Shown: positions 11,634 to 26,025 of the stretch, one piece after another
How the letters are laid out: each line of letters opens with the position of its first letter
How positions within the stretch are numbered: position 1 is the stretch's first letter
Assembly (NCBI RefSeq): GCF_003473485.1
Contig: NC_053044.1
Location: 52,616,091 to 52,680,090, forward strand
Direction of reading: 5' to 3'
Source of the DNA: Medicago truncatula
Lineage: Eukaryota > Streptophyta > Magnoliopsida > Fabales > Fabaceae
Length of the DNA stretch: 64,000 nucleotides
Translations under genes and position numbers: made by a program
The notes under the pieces: model-generated
Databases searched by the model: none
What the model saw: the letters and a program-made list of their open reading frames with translations, nothing else
Told to the model about the DNA's origin: nothing

Positions 11634-14378
11634 TCGGTGAAAAAAGAATTACATTTTGCTTCTGATCAAGGAACAGAGTTAAAACTGAGATGAGGAAGCT
11701 TGAAGGCCTGCAGCTGCAGCACCTAGGATGCAACAAAATGAAAAAGTTTATATATATATCTTTTATCTCTGAAAATAAGATGTTTCTTAAAGTAGTTCTT
11801 TAATATTTTTTCAGTCCCAATATTTAACAAATTATCGTCTTTTTCCTTTCAAAAAATAAAATAAAAATTAACGTCTTTATATTTTTCATTATTGTGCATT
11901 TTCCTTTTATTTTAAAGAATAAAATAAAATAAAATAAAATAAAGGATTGCTGTTCTTTAGTGCGCATTCGAGTGATTCTACTTTGTAAAGTCATGACATG
12001 AGGGTGAAAACAGGGTTCATAAACTCTTACAGTTGTCCTTGGTTGTAGGACGAATATAGTAAGCCTGTGACATACCCTTCAGATTCAGACGTGGTCACAA
12101 TTTGAAAATTTTGGGTGGTCTGTTTTTATTTTATCTAAAGGTATGATTTTTTTATTATTTTTGATAATAAGGAAATAAAATTAAGCAATTAAACTAGGGA
12201 GACATATCCCTCCAGCACCATTATCTAAAGAATTATAAACAAAGGACCTGACTTCAAAATGATATCACCAGCAAACAATGAATATGTTAGCTTCCCTACC
12301 TATAGGCCATATATATTTATAGATTTCCTTCTTCATTAGTTAGGAGTCTGTTATGAATTACTTTCCAAAGAAAAACTCAATACTTATTAGGGGTAGGACC
12401 CTTCCAATCCCAAACAGTGGAATATAGAGTAGTATGACTATGAAATTCATCAGGATCTTGATGGAGAAATTGTCATTGGTAGTTAGCTACCAAAAAGGCA
12501 AATATGAAAAACCGTGAGAAGGAGGTTTAGTAGCTGAATAAGATTGCAAATAGATTGATGCATAGGGTATATTATATTTGAGAGACCATTTGCCAATCAC
12601 TCTTCAGATATTGTTTAATTTGTCATGCAAGTCATCCATAGTGGGATGATTATCCCCTTCAACACCAGTTTTCCATGGTGTAAAGTCTTGCAACTGTCAA
12701 CCCCAATAACATACTCAAACTTTGGATGTTTAAAGGCAACTACATCACCCTTGAAATAGGGTGTGGTTAATTGGTTCAAAGTTATTTTGCAGCATTATAT
12801 ATCACAAGTCTAACCTAAATGTGATTATAAAATTGCCACTATATGAAAAAAATTGGAAACCTTAACATGATCAAAGAAAAAATTATGGGATCTATGATTG
12901 ATTAGATTTACTCATTTGAGCTATCTATATAAGAGAGGTTATGAAAACAACTTATGTCATATTTATAAATTCTTTTCAACATATTTCCATAATTTTTATA
13001 GGATAATTTATAGAAATAGTTTAAAAGAAAGAATTTGACTTTACTTTATCTTTATCTTTGTTTATGATATAAGCTGCAAACTAATAAGATTATTCAAACA
13101 TCACCCTGATATAATAAAGTATCTCAACTATACGGAGTATTATGGATTAGGATCCTCTTACATGAAGAAAAAAAGTGTAAAATTTATGTGAATGATTTCG
13201 ACGTTTAAATATAAAGTGGGAATAATATTTGGAATTTGAAAAAAAAAAGAATAATTAAAGGCTGGTATATAATTTTTTTTTATCAAGACTGAGATGTGAA
13301 AATTGAGAAAACATAATAGATTTAAAAAATGGAACTAAAATATTTTGATACAGAATTATCACTTGATCTTATTAAATAAATAATCGTTATATCTTTATAC
13401 TCTTGAAGTTTTCACTACACTTTAAAATTGACTAATATTTGTTTGATAATTTATTGGACGTACAAGATAAGTTGTCTTCTCTCTCTCATTCGAGAAGTTT
13501 TCTTATAAAAAAAGATAATAATTTTTATAAACATATTTACTAATTTATAAAGCTTATTAAAAAACAAAGATCATGCTATGCCTTTGAGTTTATTTTATTG
13601 GAAGTCACAATTTTTAAACAATTAATATTTTCCTTTACAAAAAAGAATTAATATTTTTAAAACTTCATATTAGCAGTTTTAACATTTTATTTTGAGAGGA
13701 TTATAGTAATTTTAACTTGTACCCTTGCCTTAGCATTGATTAAAATAAAATAAAATCGTCTCTCTCTTGTACGCGAAGGCGCTACACACCGCTACTTGAA
13801 GTTGAAGGCGTTATTGCATTGTTTGTTGGTGTTCCAGTTTTGTTTACAGCTGATTCAAACAACGAAAAGAAGCCTTCACAACTTATCGAAGTTTGAGTTA
13901 AGGAGCTCTAACCTACAATTTGCGTTAATCAAAACTTCCATTTTTTATTTTACTTTCTAATGCTTCTTCTAGTCTCTTTTGTTTAAGTAAAATCACGTTA
14001 ACCTGTAAGAAGTAAGAACAAAACAAAAAAGAAAAAAAAAACCGGTAAAAACAGGGGTTTGGCTTTGTAGAACACTTGCTGAAGTTGATGTGAGATATCA
14101 TGTTTAATTTTTTGAATTCTCTTATTAACTAATTTCAATTCTAGATACTGTTCTGTTGTTTAATAGTAACGCTCATAAGGTGTTTGTGAAAATGCCCCAA
14201 TGAGGTTAATTCCTGGATTAGAAATTTTAATCCAAATTAATAACTATAGATATAATTTTATCTACTGTATAATTGAATTGATAATACATTCCTATGTTTT
14301 TTCAGTTTGTGATATTCAAGTAAGTTCCGAAGCCGACAGTTCTGTTTAGTTATCTGCAGTGCAGACCGAAGCCTTTTA
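11634..14378. other. Intergenic between KNOX and neurochondrin-like genes
   Basis: The first few hundred bases should be KNOX 3' UTR (AT-rich, with an AAAATAAAAT run at 11,920-11,945). 12,150-12,900 is less AT-rich and looks like decayed repeat, but I cannot classify it. The DNA before 14,379 (for example the GC-richer part at 13,755-13,900) is the expected promoter and 5' leader of the next gene. No ORF or RNA gene is supported. Confidence 0.5.
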
Positions 14379-17300
14379 ATGGTGAATAGTCTCCCCTTCT
14401 TTCTCTACTTTGTTTCCTTTTCTTTCAACACTGCTTTTGATATTTAAAATTTGATTTACGTTTTTGAAGGAAGCACAACAAGAACCGAGTCTGAATCTTG
14501 AGGATTGTTTGAAACTACTGAAAGGAGAGCGAGATGAACAACGTCTAGCTGGACTTCTTCTGGTCACCAAGTTCTGCAAAGCCGATGATCACTCCTCACT
14601 TCGCAAGGTTTACAATGCTGTTGGTTTTCGCTTTCTTGAACGGTTACTCAGAACTGGTATTTGCTCTTTCATTATTCAATGATTTCCCGCCATATTCAAA
14701 TCGTAATATATTATTTGACATTATCTTATACTATAAAGGGATGGGAAAAGGAGCCATATCCAGTGATGGGGACAACAACCGGGATGCATATTTGAGCCTG
14801 TCGGTTACAGTTCTTGCTGCCCTTTGTCGTGTTCCAGAGATTGCATCCTCAGAAGACATGACTTCCATGATCCCACTAATATTGGAAGTAATGTCCACCC
14901 GGTATGATGTTGTTCTTTTATTTTCTTTCACATTACTTAACTTATGCTAATTTTCCCCTCTCACTTTTTATGATTTCACCTATATTAAAAGGGACTTATT
15001 CAGCCAACTTAATTACCTCGATTGCATTATATATAGGTGGTTGTTGGTTTAAACATTGTCACTATTGATTAATGTTTAAATTGAAGGTTAACCATGAACT
15101 ACTACTTTCAAATTATTATTACTAGTACTATTATTTTCTTTATTTTTGTTAAAATATTGTTATTGTTGTGCATTTATTTTCCTGACCCTGTATTAAGGGT
15201 TGCATTTATGCCAAACCAAAACTGTGTGAAGGAGAAAGAGTGTTGACAACCGTATCAGGGATTGCATTCATTTTGTATTTTGGTTAAAATTGTTATATTT
15301 TGTTTTTGGTTCAAAATTCTCTCTCTTTATCAAGCTGACTAGTCGTGTTAGATTATGTGCTTGCTTTTGCCCTATGATCAGGTTATATCCCATACCCTGT
15401 TTGTGGGACAGATTTTAAAAAAATGGATAAAATTCAGTTATTTATTTTCATATGCTGGGTGAAAAATTTAAACTTCTCTATTAAACCTTTATAATGCACA
15501 CATTTGTTGCTACTACAGTAAAATTATTAGTTACATTACAGGCCTTCTCTTTCGTTGTTGACACTTGACATCTTCCAATGTATGAAAAAAGTGTGGCCCA
15601 CACATTTATACGTTAGTTTTATGTACGGAAGTCTTTCGTTTTTACTGTTTTGAGGAAGTGACATTTCTTTATTATTTTTGTCAAATATCGTATTTAGATC
15701 TGGCTCATCTGTCCTTGAAGAATGTTGCGAGTTTTTATACTTGGTATCAACTGCTTCAGAAAATGGAATCACGAGATTTTATGAATCTAGAGGCATCAAA
15801 ATAGCTGCATCCCAGTTGCCTTCTATGGAAGATGGTATGATATTTTTGTCTGCTGCACCTGGATAGTTTTTAGTATCATCTAACTGTTGCATATATATCT
15901 ACAAGTACATGAATAATGAACTTTCATTCCAATGGTTTTGTCTATGCATCATAATTCACAACAATTAAACATTATGCAGGTTCGCATCTGGTGGAAATAT
16001 CCATTAAACTTTTGCAATCGGTTCTGAGCAGGATATCGTTAGACACAATCCAGAATGATTACTTATCCGAGCTCTCAGTTATTGTGAGTGTGCTTTTAAA
16101 TATTTGTATTTCAGAGTTTGTGTGTTTTCATTTTGATTTTGTCATCTTGCTTCATGTCAAATAAACTTCTATTGCCTTAATTCTCTACAGGTGGCTGTGG
16201 TAGCAAGGCAGTTCGCTATCTTGCATAATTCCTTGAAATTTGATGCTCTCCACCTCCTTAATTCCATTCTTTCTTCAACAGATTCAGTATGTAATATTAT
16301 CTTAATCTGTTATTCAGTCATATGGTCTCTATAATATTATGGAATTCTAACCTGCTTATCAAAGAAAGCTTTTTCAACTGAAGTATGTCATATGAATTTG
16401 GTAAATTTAGAGATGTTGTCTGTGCTAAATATTCATCATGTTGCTTCTGGATAAGAGATTGGATCATATTTTCTGTAATTGAGTAATCTCTTTTGTGATG
16501 TAGGTCGGGCATTTGCTTGTTAAAATACTCTCACCTGATTTTTTTTTTTTTAAATTTTGTTTTGTATAAAATAGTGCCTTCCATGTAGCGACCCCACTTA
16601 GTGGGATAAGACTTGGTTGCTGATGTTGTTGTGTATCTCTATTGCTCTCTTTTGATTGAAGGCGTGTCCCAGTGTCTGAGAACGACACCGACACTTGTGA
16701 TTACATCGAATTATGTCACTTTCTCAAAATTTTATCGGTGTCGACGTGCAGCGCCGTGTCCGCGTCTGTGTTTGTGCTTCATAGTTGTACCTAAGTGCCT
16801 GTTTTGGTTTGACTGTCTGTATTCTTGGGGAGATTATGTACACATCAATTCATTTTCCATGCAATTAACTTCCAGTTCTTGGTATTTTCAGTCACAACTT
16901 CTTCAAACCCTCAAATTACGGCCTCAAGATTGTTGGGTTCCCAATGTCCGTGTTGGTATCATGGCCATTTTGCAGAATCATGTTGGTATGTTTTGACAAT
17001 TCGCTAAATTATATTTTTTTATACTATTTTACCCTTTATTCTCATTTTCTCTGTTCCATTCATATGTATGTATACTGCAACCTTGATTTAAGCTAAAATG
17101 AGGAAACAATAAATTAGATTAATTGCTTAATTTGCTATTCATATGCAGCTCCTGCTGAAAGGCTCCAGGCTCTCATTTTAGCTGAGTCAATGGTTTCCAT
17201 ATTCGGAGAAGATTGGTTGATTAGCCAAGATCCAACTCCAGATAACATGTAAGCTTTGATCGTTAAATGTTAAGGCTTAAGTTCGTGTATTGAGTGCTTG

Positions 17301-20300
17301 TTGCTGCTTTTTCTCACATGTTGTGGTTTTAGGTGTCTGTTGCTTGTCTTGGAGCAGTCGAGGGTTGAAATTGCTGTTCTTCTGAATGAGCTGGCCTATT
17401 TAAAATATGGAGCGCCTCAAGATACTCCAGCTTCTGTTGAGGCGTATTCTCTTAAGCAACGAAATGTGGTTGTTGCCTACTCGTTGGTGGAGAAGATTAT
17501 AAAACTCATTTCAAATGTTGGTGAAAATGATGGTATATATTCAATGAAATGCAATCCACTTAGCCTTTAAATTCTTTTTTCTTTCTTTCTTTCTACTTTT
17601 AGGAAAAATTACAACACAGAAAACGGTCCCTTTGCTCAAATTCAGTACATTTGGGCTTCATTTGTTTTCATAGTGTTGAAATTAAAGGGATTTAGGTAGA
17701 GTAAGAAGAAAACAGAGATAAAAGAGACTATGAAAAATACACTTAAGTGTATTGTTGTGATGTGATATGTTATGCCATGTTTTCTAGATACTCTTAACAT
17801 TTTCAATCTTTGTATTTCTTTCGCATTATGGGCCAAATAGAAACTGAAATTGGCCAGGAGCCAGAGCAAATTAAAGGGATTTGGGTAGAGTAAGAACACA
17901 GATAAAAGAGACTATGGAAAATGCTTTTCTGTGTATTGACGTGAGTTGTTATGAAATATTTTCTAGATATTAACATTTTTGCGCTGTGCGTTTATTTCAC
18001 ATTTTGGGCCAAATAGAAACTGAAACTGGTCAAGATATAGGGGGACAGTGTTCAGTTTTTGTTTCCTGTTATCTAGGGTGATGGTTAATATTGTGCAACT
18101 TTTAGTTATACTGGTTACTCTTTTCTCCTGCTAGCATCAACTATGTGGTAAATGGTAATGTTTTTATTGCAGTTTTGATTGCTTGAAATGTGATTCTTAT
18201 CTCACATTTGAGTCTAGTTTTGACAATGTTGAAAGCTGTGGGCTTGTTCTTGTGAATTGGATATAATGTATTTTCATCTCTAATGCTCTATAGGAAACCT
18301 CCTCGATGAAGACACACTCACAAAGCTGATTCGACAACTTAATGAGACAATTGCTGTTGTGCTAGAGTATTTAGAAGATGCAAAGGTAATTCTGATAACT
18401 AGTTATCTAAGTTTAAGATAATTTTAACACTGAATATATCTCAGCAATGTATAATGGTGAAATTCTACAGGAACATGGCCAAAGGAAAGGTAATGATTTA
18501 CTTGCTTCGGTGCGAATTATTGGGAGGTATGATCTTTTATATTGCCTCTTTGCATTACTTGTACTTAAGCACTGGATGGATTGGTGCAATGTCATGCATT
18601 GATATTTCATTATTCCCTTGAATGATTTCATTCTAATAATGTGTCAAAAACATTTTCATCCTATTTACTAATGTCACACATTATGTTGCATGGAAGTTCC
18701 AGCGTGGATAGACATTTTAACATGTATATTGTTCATGACTCGACTAAAATTGTTATTCTATCGAAACATTGTTGCACCAGGAAAGGAAAAACACAAATTT
18801 TATGTATTTTCCCAAGGCCAATTGTAAACCGTACAGAAGTCTTTTAAATACTTTGTTGTTTCTCCAATCTCCATGCCCATCTTCCAGAGAAGAGGTGGTT
18901 TTTGTCATGGATTAACTATTCTAGAAGCTTATATTAGGTGGAGGTTGAAGGTTGCTTTTATATTTCACACACTCTTCATGCAAGAGCTCAGGCTTGAAAT
19001 TTAGACCTTGATGGTATGTCAAGAATTGGAGCCTTACAGGTCATAAAAGGATTTCTATCACTGTCACTTCGCGCTTGTATTGTTTTTGTGACAACATTCT
19101 CTTATATTTGATGCATAGGGTATATGGTATAAGGGTTGAAACTTGAAACTTGGTTGACTTTTTTTACTGTTCTCTACATCTTTAAACTTCAAATTTTGAG
19201 AGGAAATACTATGATTTATGAACTATTATTGTGTATCTGTTTCAGCTATCTTGCAGAAGCACCGCTTGCATCCAAGGAAAAGGTTCAAGATCTTTTAGGG
19301 TATATGCTTTCTATTGAAGGTGCAGATGAGCAAAGGTATCTTTAAATAGATAACTATTCGTGGATCTTTTGTTCAATTTGTCTTTTAGGACATCAATAGC
19401 TTTTGCTTAGATAAAATATTCACTTCAGGCCCTTCCGCTCTGTCTGCTTTCTGCTACCTTTGTTGTGTCAAATTACTATGGAGGTTGAAGGATGCAAAGC
19501 TCTGTGTTTGTGTGGAGGACTTCAGTCTGTAAGTTATTCTCTGGTTCCAATATTTATATTTAATTTTTTATTTCCTCTTCCATTCTTTTTGGTTAGTTTG
19601 TTATCTGCACTTTAACTTAAAGGAGGACCTTTAAGAATTAATCAATAGAAAGGTAATGGTTACCTGCTCATTGCGTAACTCTATCTATTGTTAATATTCT
19701 AACATGAATTTTGCATTTATTGCCACAAAATCATTTGATAACATTACTAATAAAAGTTTTTTTGTTTGTCTAAATATAATGGGTCTATTTGCAGGTTTTT
19801 GATTGCCTCGCTAAATTAATTAGGTCAAAACACCATATGCTTGAGGATGATGGTTGTGTCTTCTTGGCATGTGATACAATAATGAACCTTCTACTTAAGG
19901 TGATATTCTCATTATAATAACCTGCTCCCTGTTACTATATTATCTGTGTAAAATCCTGACACAAGTTGCACCTTTTGGACTGCAGAAAGATGAAGTGCAG
20001 TTGACATTAGATGAAGCAGCTTTTGTTGATGTTCTTAAAGCATTGGCTTATTGGTCAGGTACTATATTTGGTAGAAGCCATCAGAATGAATGTCATTTTC
20101 ATTTTGCACTATTATATTTGCTTGTTCGCTTTCTTGTTTATTTGCATATTTAGAGTGATATGTGGACTGCGGCAAATGTAAGGAATGCATTATGGTCAAA
20201 ATTGTTAAAAGTGCAGATGAACATCAATAACAATAAAGTTCCTAGAGTTTACATGCACTTAGTTATCATTGATTATGGTCAATAACCTTTTGGATATGCT

Positions 20301-22548
20301 TATTAGTTGGTTTCTACTTATTTTATATTTTTTCCATGATAGTTTACAGAAACAACTTTGTAGAATATATGCGGAATTTCTTCTCCTTTCCTCTTTGATT
20401 GTAGAACTAACTTAATTAAGTTTTTTATCCAATCAATCCCTAAAAAGGAAAAACCGGGTGGGTGTTAAACTTCCACACCAATTGAAGAGTAGGGATTTTG
20501 GAAATAACCCTTACCTTTTCCTGGGATATTAAGGCTTTGTTTGTGAGTTTGGAGGGGAATGGAGGGGAAGGTTTGGGAAAAAAGGAATGAGCAAGTGGAA
20601 GAAATAGAGAAAAATGGGAGGGGAGGGAGGGCTTTGGGGGGTTAACTTTTCTTCATAATACTAATCCCTCCTCATTTGGAGAACTAAAAAATTGTATTAG
20701 AGGAGGGTTTTGGAGGGTTTATATGAATTCTTCAAATTTAATCTATGTTGTTATATTATTTTTAAAATAAAAAATATAGTAATCATATGCATTAATTTAT
20801 CATTCTCTATAAAGCTACTCTTTTAAATTTTTTGAAAGATTTCTCCATTTTCCCTCATATTTTCCACCCCCTCAAAGCCTTTCCTTCCCCTTCCCCTCCC
20901 CTCATTTTTCTTATCATGGGATCCAAGAGAATATTATGATTCTTAAAATCGGAAAACTCTCAATGTCTTGGATTAAATGCTTCAAAACATTTAACCATGA
21001 AACTAACTTATCCTTCTACTGTTGATTTTGACTCTGGCAAATACCATCAATGTTTATTTGTTTCTATATCGAGTTGAAATTATGAAGTAAATCAGTTGTT
21101 TAAATTTTTTTACTGAAACATGGTTTGCAGAAAATACTGATGACATGTCTAGTAGGATGATGGCTACGAGCATTTGCGCACTGATATTTGATTATACATC
21201 CGAAGAGGCTCTTTTAAACTATCCCGATTTCAACCATGACACTCTTAGCAGTCTTTATCAGCTCATCGCAAGATGTCTGACTTCACCAAAACAGGTGATC
21301 AAATTATACTATTGAATAGGTTCAGTAGATTTTGTTGCACAATATTGGTAGGCATCAGCATCAGCATTAAATTATTTATTTTCGCTTCAGTAGTTTCGTG
21401 TCCCTTTTATTCTTCGTAATACTGATTTGTATCAAAATGACCTTCAATCATTATCTTATCTCTCTAGTGTTATCATATGTTCATTCCAACATCATCTTTG
21501 ATATGCATATTTAGTCAATATTTAAATAGTGGGACTTTTTACTCCATATAGTACAAAAGTTAGTGTGATAAACTTTGGTGATATTATCCTTTAATTATGA
21601 TAATCCTTTGATGTCTCTTTCTATTTTTTCATCACATCACATATGAAGTCTGATCTAATATTTTAACAAACGAACCATGCTAATTGTTGGTGTTTCTATA
21701 TAAGTTCGAGTAGGATCACTTTAAACATTTTCCTGCTAAACGTAGATGCAGTCACTTCATTAGATTTTGTGTCCAAGTATTACTATTTACATATCAATCC
21801 AATTAGTAGAAGTCACTAAATAAGATAGTGAAAACGTCTATATTGCATTTTAACAATCATCGAAGAAACCTGATTGGTCATTCCTGACCTTGAACTTGAT
21901 TATTTTCAACTGAATTGTTGTTCCTCTCATTATATTTGAACTGTCTGGGCATCTCATCTGCTAAATTTCCATTGTTTATAATATAGTAAGCTCAATAAAA
22001 CATGTTATATGTGAATTTTGATCTTCACCATTGCTGAATAAATAAATATATATTCAGCGAGTAAAGCACTGCAATATATCATTGACATTGTTTGAAAATT
22101 TCAAGTGTTACCACATTGGTTGAGTCTTTTGACATCATTTTGTTCTCTTATGCATTTTCTACAGTTGGAATGTACATACTCTTCAATTTTAAATAGTCCT
22201 TCTGAAAGCTTACTAGATTTTTCCTTTCATCGGAATCGACACTTTTGACCACTTCTTGAACTCTATTCAGAAATTTTATGTTTCAGTGGTGAATTATTTG
22301 TAATTGATTTTAATTTCATAATTACTTAAACACTTGGTTGTTTTTTATAATCTATTGCAGGGTACTAACCCGGATATGGATCTATCTGAGATTATCTCTG
22401 CTGGTAAATGTCTATTTATTTTAGTTATTAGAACATCAATTAAAGGCTTTTTGAAGGTTTTTTTTTTTTTTAAACTCCTAATTGTTGTGCAGGTTTCTCT
22501 CGATGGGCTCATCGGTACCCCCACATCAGAGAGGCAATCAAAGTATGA
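14379..22548 (+). CDS. Neurochondrin family protein
   Basis: Plant homologue of neurochondrin, a helical-repeat (ARM-like) protein; Arabidopsis has a family member of similar length (AT4G32050, about 618 aa, from memory). Exons: 14379-14381, 14470-14656, 14739-14901, 15698-15834, 15980-16083, 16191-16286, 16892-16985, 17149-17248, 17333-17532, 18294-18385, 18471-18526, 19246-19335, 19429-19528, 19795-19899, 19986-20058, 21131-21294, 22361-22403, 22493-22548. They total 1,863 nt with all phases consistent, giving 620 aa. The N-terminus reads MEAQQEPSLNLEDCLKLLKG and the C-terminus ends in HRYPHIREAIKV. The body is Leu-rich helical repeats (RLAGLLLVTKFC, YLSLSVTVLAALCRVPEIAS, LLVLEQSRVEIAVLLNELAY). 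The start is inferred: the frame opening at 14,464 has no ATG, and an ATG at 14,379 is followed directly by a GT donor. The molecular role in plants is not well established. Confidence 0.88.
16515..16800 (+). repeat. LINE-tail-like and GTGTC-rich repeats in intron 6
   Basis: The phrase gaccccacttagtgggataa at 16,590 followed by gacttggttgctgatgttg looks like the 3' end common to plant RTE-type LINEs. Directly after it (about 16,660-16,785) comes a GC-richer stretch with gtgtcccagtgtctgag and ggtgtcgacgtgcagcg, a dispersed repeat type. Both lie inside the gene's intron and carry no coding frame. Confidence 0.45.
20533..20930. mobile_element. Foldback MITE in neurochondrin intron 15
   Basis: The left arm carries gaggggaatggaggggaagg, and the right arm its rough complement ccttccccttcccctcccct. 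AT-rich DNA lies between. The pair spans about 400 bp inside the intron 20059-21130, so it does not disturb the reading frame. Confidence 0.65.
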
Positions 22549-23811
22549 TTTCGATTTTCTGTGTATTAGCTGTACGTGGATGCTTTAACTTTTGATAGCA
22601 ATGATATTTTTTTTTTTTTTTTTTACGTGATATTGGTTTGTAAAGAGCTTAATTTAGTTTGTTAGTGACACTTGGTGTAAATATCTTTTATTCACACAAA
22701 TTAAAAATAGAGAAGGATGATATTACTAAATACTCTTGTTATATATTTTATTTTTTCATAAGTTATAAATTCATTTTAAGAGATCACTTATTGCTTTCGT
22801 GGCAATTAATAATATTTTAAGTTCTCTTTCCATCAATATACTATGCAACATGTGCCATAGTCACTTATGCCAATTTCTGGCATTAATCATCCAGAGCCAA
22901 TGTCACTTGTCAGTTTTAGTTCTTTCTTATTACTAGTAGTATGAATATTTTGTATAGATTGCAAACAGCACATTCTCTCTAATCTCTCAAAAAAAAAAAA
23001 CACATTCTCTTTAATTGATTGAAATATAAATAGGTTTCACTAAATCATATAGAACCCACATAAATTTAGTGGGATCCATTTAAAATTCAATCAATTAGAG
23101 AGAGTGTTTGAAAAGAGTGTGTTGCTAGTCTATAATTCATATTGGTATTCGTATAATTCATAGAGTATTACTCATTGTTATTTAACGACGGTTGAGTGTA
23201 TTGTTCTATTGTATTGTCAATCTAGTTGGTATGATCTCTTCTATAATAATATTTTCACTTCAATTATTAAATTAACATGATTTTTCACAAATCGTATGTT
23301 TCACTAATTCAATTATTAAATTAAAAGTTACTATTATTGAATGAATATATTAGTTCAACAAGTAATCATAATAGATACTTCGTCAAATGACTTCAACTAA
23401 ATGTCAAGCATTTTTTAAATACAAGTTAATGTCAAGGACAACATGTACACAAATAGTTAATTGACTTTAATGTTGTGTACATAATTATTCTTAAAAGATT
23501 CTTCCCATTTCAAAACATGATTTAATGAAATAGAAACAAGAGCTTTTGTAATTTCATGACTTGCAAAAACTACAATGTGACGTTAATCCTTTATCCTTCT
23601 CAGGAGCTTTGAATTAAACGCCAAATTTTCATTCAAGAAATACCAAGCACGTAAAGACATAATTAAATTGGCATTTAATATAAGAGTTTAAACCCAAAAC
23701 AATTAAAAGAGTAGTGTATCAGGCATGTATGATCACGTAATAAAAAGTACTGCTACTAAATTACCAAAACCAAGTACTACTACTATAAACCAAATACTTG
23801 CATCATCCTAA
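22549..23811. other. Convergent intergenic region with a small MITE
   Basis: This is the 3' side of both the neurochondrin-like gene (+) and flotillin copy 1 (-). About 22,955-23,135 is a foldback: atagattgcaaacagcacat at the left and agtgtgttgctagtctata at the right, with ttgattgaaat / attcaatcaat inside. 23,590-23,660 (gagctttgaattaaacgcc, then aataccaagcac) is the block found downstream of every flotillin copy. Nothing else is recognised. Confidence 0.6.
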
Positions 23812-26025
23812 TCAAGAGCTTTTCTCAGATAAGGCTCCCATCCAAGCAGGAGGCAACATGCCCGTTTGCTCATGGACAGTCTTAAACAGAGGTGGCAACA
23901 TCTTGTAGACACCAGCAACTTCTTTCATACCCATGGCACCATCAGTTATTCCCCCACTATTATCACCACCATTAGTCCAAATACTAATCTTAGGCTCAAG
24001 TCCGCGTATTGCCTCGGCATTAATCTTAGCAATCTCTTGAAACATGTCACCATTTATCATCAAGTAATCCCTTACAGCTGTGTAGTCGTTTCCAAGTGCA
24101 TTGAGAAGTGTACTTACATACGCTCCTTGAGCTTGTCCAAGTGTCACAATTCCCTCTGCCTCCTTTTTCTTTGCATAAAGCTCTGCTTCAGCTGCTTGTT
24201 TGCTAGCATAAAATGTTGCATCTGCCGACGCTTTCTGTGCTTCTGCCTCTGCCTTCTTCTCATACAGAATTGCTTCAGTCTCTTTCTGTTTCTTGTACAG
24301 CTCCCAGTTTGCTTCTTGTACCTACACCATCCAAAGTTTTAATCACCAAAAAAGTAATACAGTATAGTTATATAATAGCCAACACTTAAAAGTAAATATT
24401 GAAATTGATTAATCCAATATGGATCACAACTGTTAAATGTGAATCAACCAACTGTTCCATGTTAAACAAGCTGAAAAGGCAGGTAGTTATATTTCCATAT
24501 TCTTCATTTCAAATTACATACCACAAGTTAATTACCACATGATTAAAGTAACTGATAAATGTTCAACAACTCTTCCATCATGAAATTATACTTAATTGTA
24601 TAATAATTCATAGGTAAATTAACTATGGAGTTTCGGTACCATCAATTAGGAAACAATCAAAGGCCAACTTCTCATTGTACTGGCGAGGGACTCTGACTTT
24701 TGGGAAACACTCAATGGCCAACTATGATCCTATACTCATGTGTATATCTTTGATCCTATATAAAACATTTATCACGACAAAACTAAGAGAACAGATCAAG
24801 TAGTCTAATTATTTAAAGAATGCAAATTTACTATTCCATATAACATAATCAATAATGAACTGAATAGAGTATTTTAAAAATTAGAATATCTTTACATTAG
24901 TCCACAAAAGTTGTCTTTAAAATACTCCATTAGAATGTAATTAGTGTTATCAAAGAGGTGCCAAAATTAAATCACAGTAATTTTATTTTCCTATCAACAG
25001 CTATTTATTTATTAATCTTATTGCTATTATTTAATTTCAGCAAATAAAAAATGAATGAAGTTATATATATATTTGCATTGGACTAAACTAACCTTGGTTT
25101 CATATTGAACACTAGCTTTGCTAAGTAAATCAGCTTTAAGCTTCTCAGTTGTAGTCAATGCATTCATCCTCTCGACTTCACCTTGCAACTCAGCTTCCCT
25201 TAGAGCAACAGCCTTCTTCGCCTCGACTTCAGCCACCTGAGCCGCCTTGGTCCAAGCCGCTTTCTTCTTAGCCAACTCAGAATTAGCTTGAGCCACTTCA
25301 GCCTCTCTTTGATTCTCAAAAACCTTCACTTCAGTCCTCACTTTAATTCCCTCCTTCTCACCCTCTCCAGCTCTCTGCATCGCAATAACCTTCGTCTCTG
25401 CATCAATTTTTGCTGCATTCTGCAGCGTTTGTCCTTCCCTCAATTTTGAACCAATTTCACCTTTCATCTTAGCTTCTGACACGTCAACCCTAGCTTGATT
25501 CTTGGCTTCCATCTGCGTCTTTTGACCCAAATATGAGAAATACTCATGACCGGGCACATCCACCAATTGCTTAACATTCGCATTGTAAATCAATAATCCG
25601 AATTGATTCAACTCAAGTTGAACTTTGTCAAATACTTCTTGTTTAAACTGTTTCGTTCCTCTGAAAACCTCCTCCATGGTCATGGAAGCAGCGAGGACAC
25701 GTGTCTCCCCTTCGATGATTCCTTGAACGAGTTCATTAACGTGATTGGAGTGTCGATCATGAGGTGAAATAAGTTTGGCGTATTTGAGAAGGCTTTCCTG
25801 ATCGTCAACACGAGGACCAATTGTGAAGACGGCGGGGAGAACAAAAGGAAGTTTCTCGGCACTCATAGCTTGAACTTCAAAGGTGTAGTTTACCGGTGAG
25901 AGGTCCAAGACAGTGCAGGATTGACCGGGAAAAATCCATGCTTTCTTTTTGAGTTTGATGTCTTTGATGAAAATACCTGTTATCACAAGGTATTCTGATG
26001 CTTTCGCGACCCGGTAAATTTTCAT
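23812..26025 (-). CDS. FLOT: Flotillin-like protein, copy 1
   Basis: Membrane-microdomain scaffold of the SPFH/band 7 family; it associates peripherally with the inner face of the plasma membrane and oligomerises. Exon 1 is 26025-25093 and exon 2 is 24321-23812; the intron is 771 nt and splits after the Lys of VQYETK, phase 0. Product 480 aa, the usual plant length. The SPFH domain covers about 5-190 ([51 protein letters not shown]). Heptad-like Glu/Ala segments about 195-340 ([20 protein letters not shown]) form the coiled coil. The C-terminus ends [13 protein letters not shown]. An in-frame ATG nine codons upstream (26,050-26,052) would give 489 aa; the chosen start aligns better with the MYRVAKAS start of copies 4 and 5. 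Copy 3 is its closest relative here. Family members in Medicago act in rhizobial infection; that role for this copy is inference. Confidence 0.93.

Noticed and set aside
23866-24342. Plus-strand ORFs over flotillin exon 2 (also at 27,568; 38,842; 43,796; 48,382)
   Set aside because: They are antisense shadows of the conserved minus-strand exon, recurring at the same place in every copy, with no start context or splice pattern of their own.
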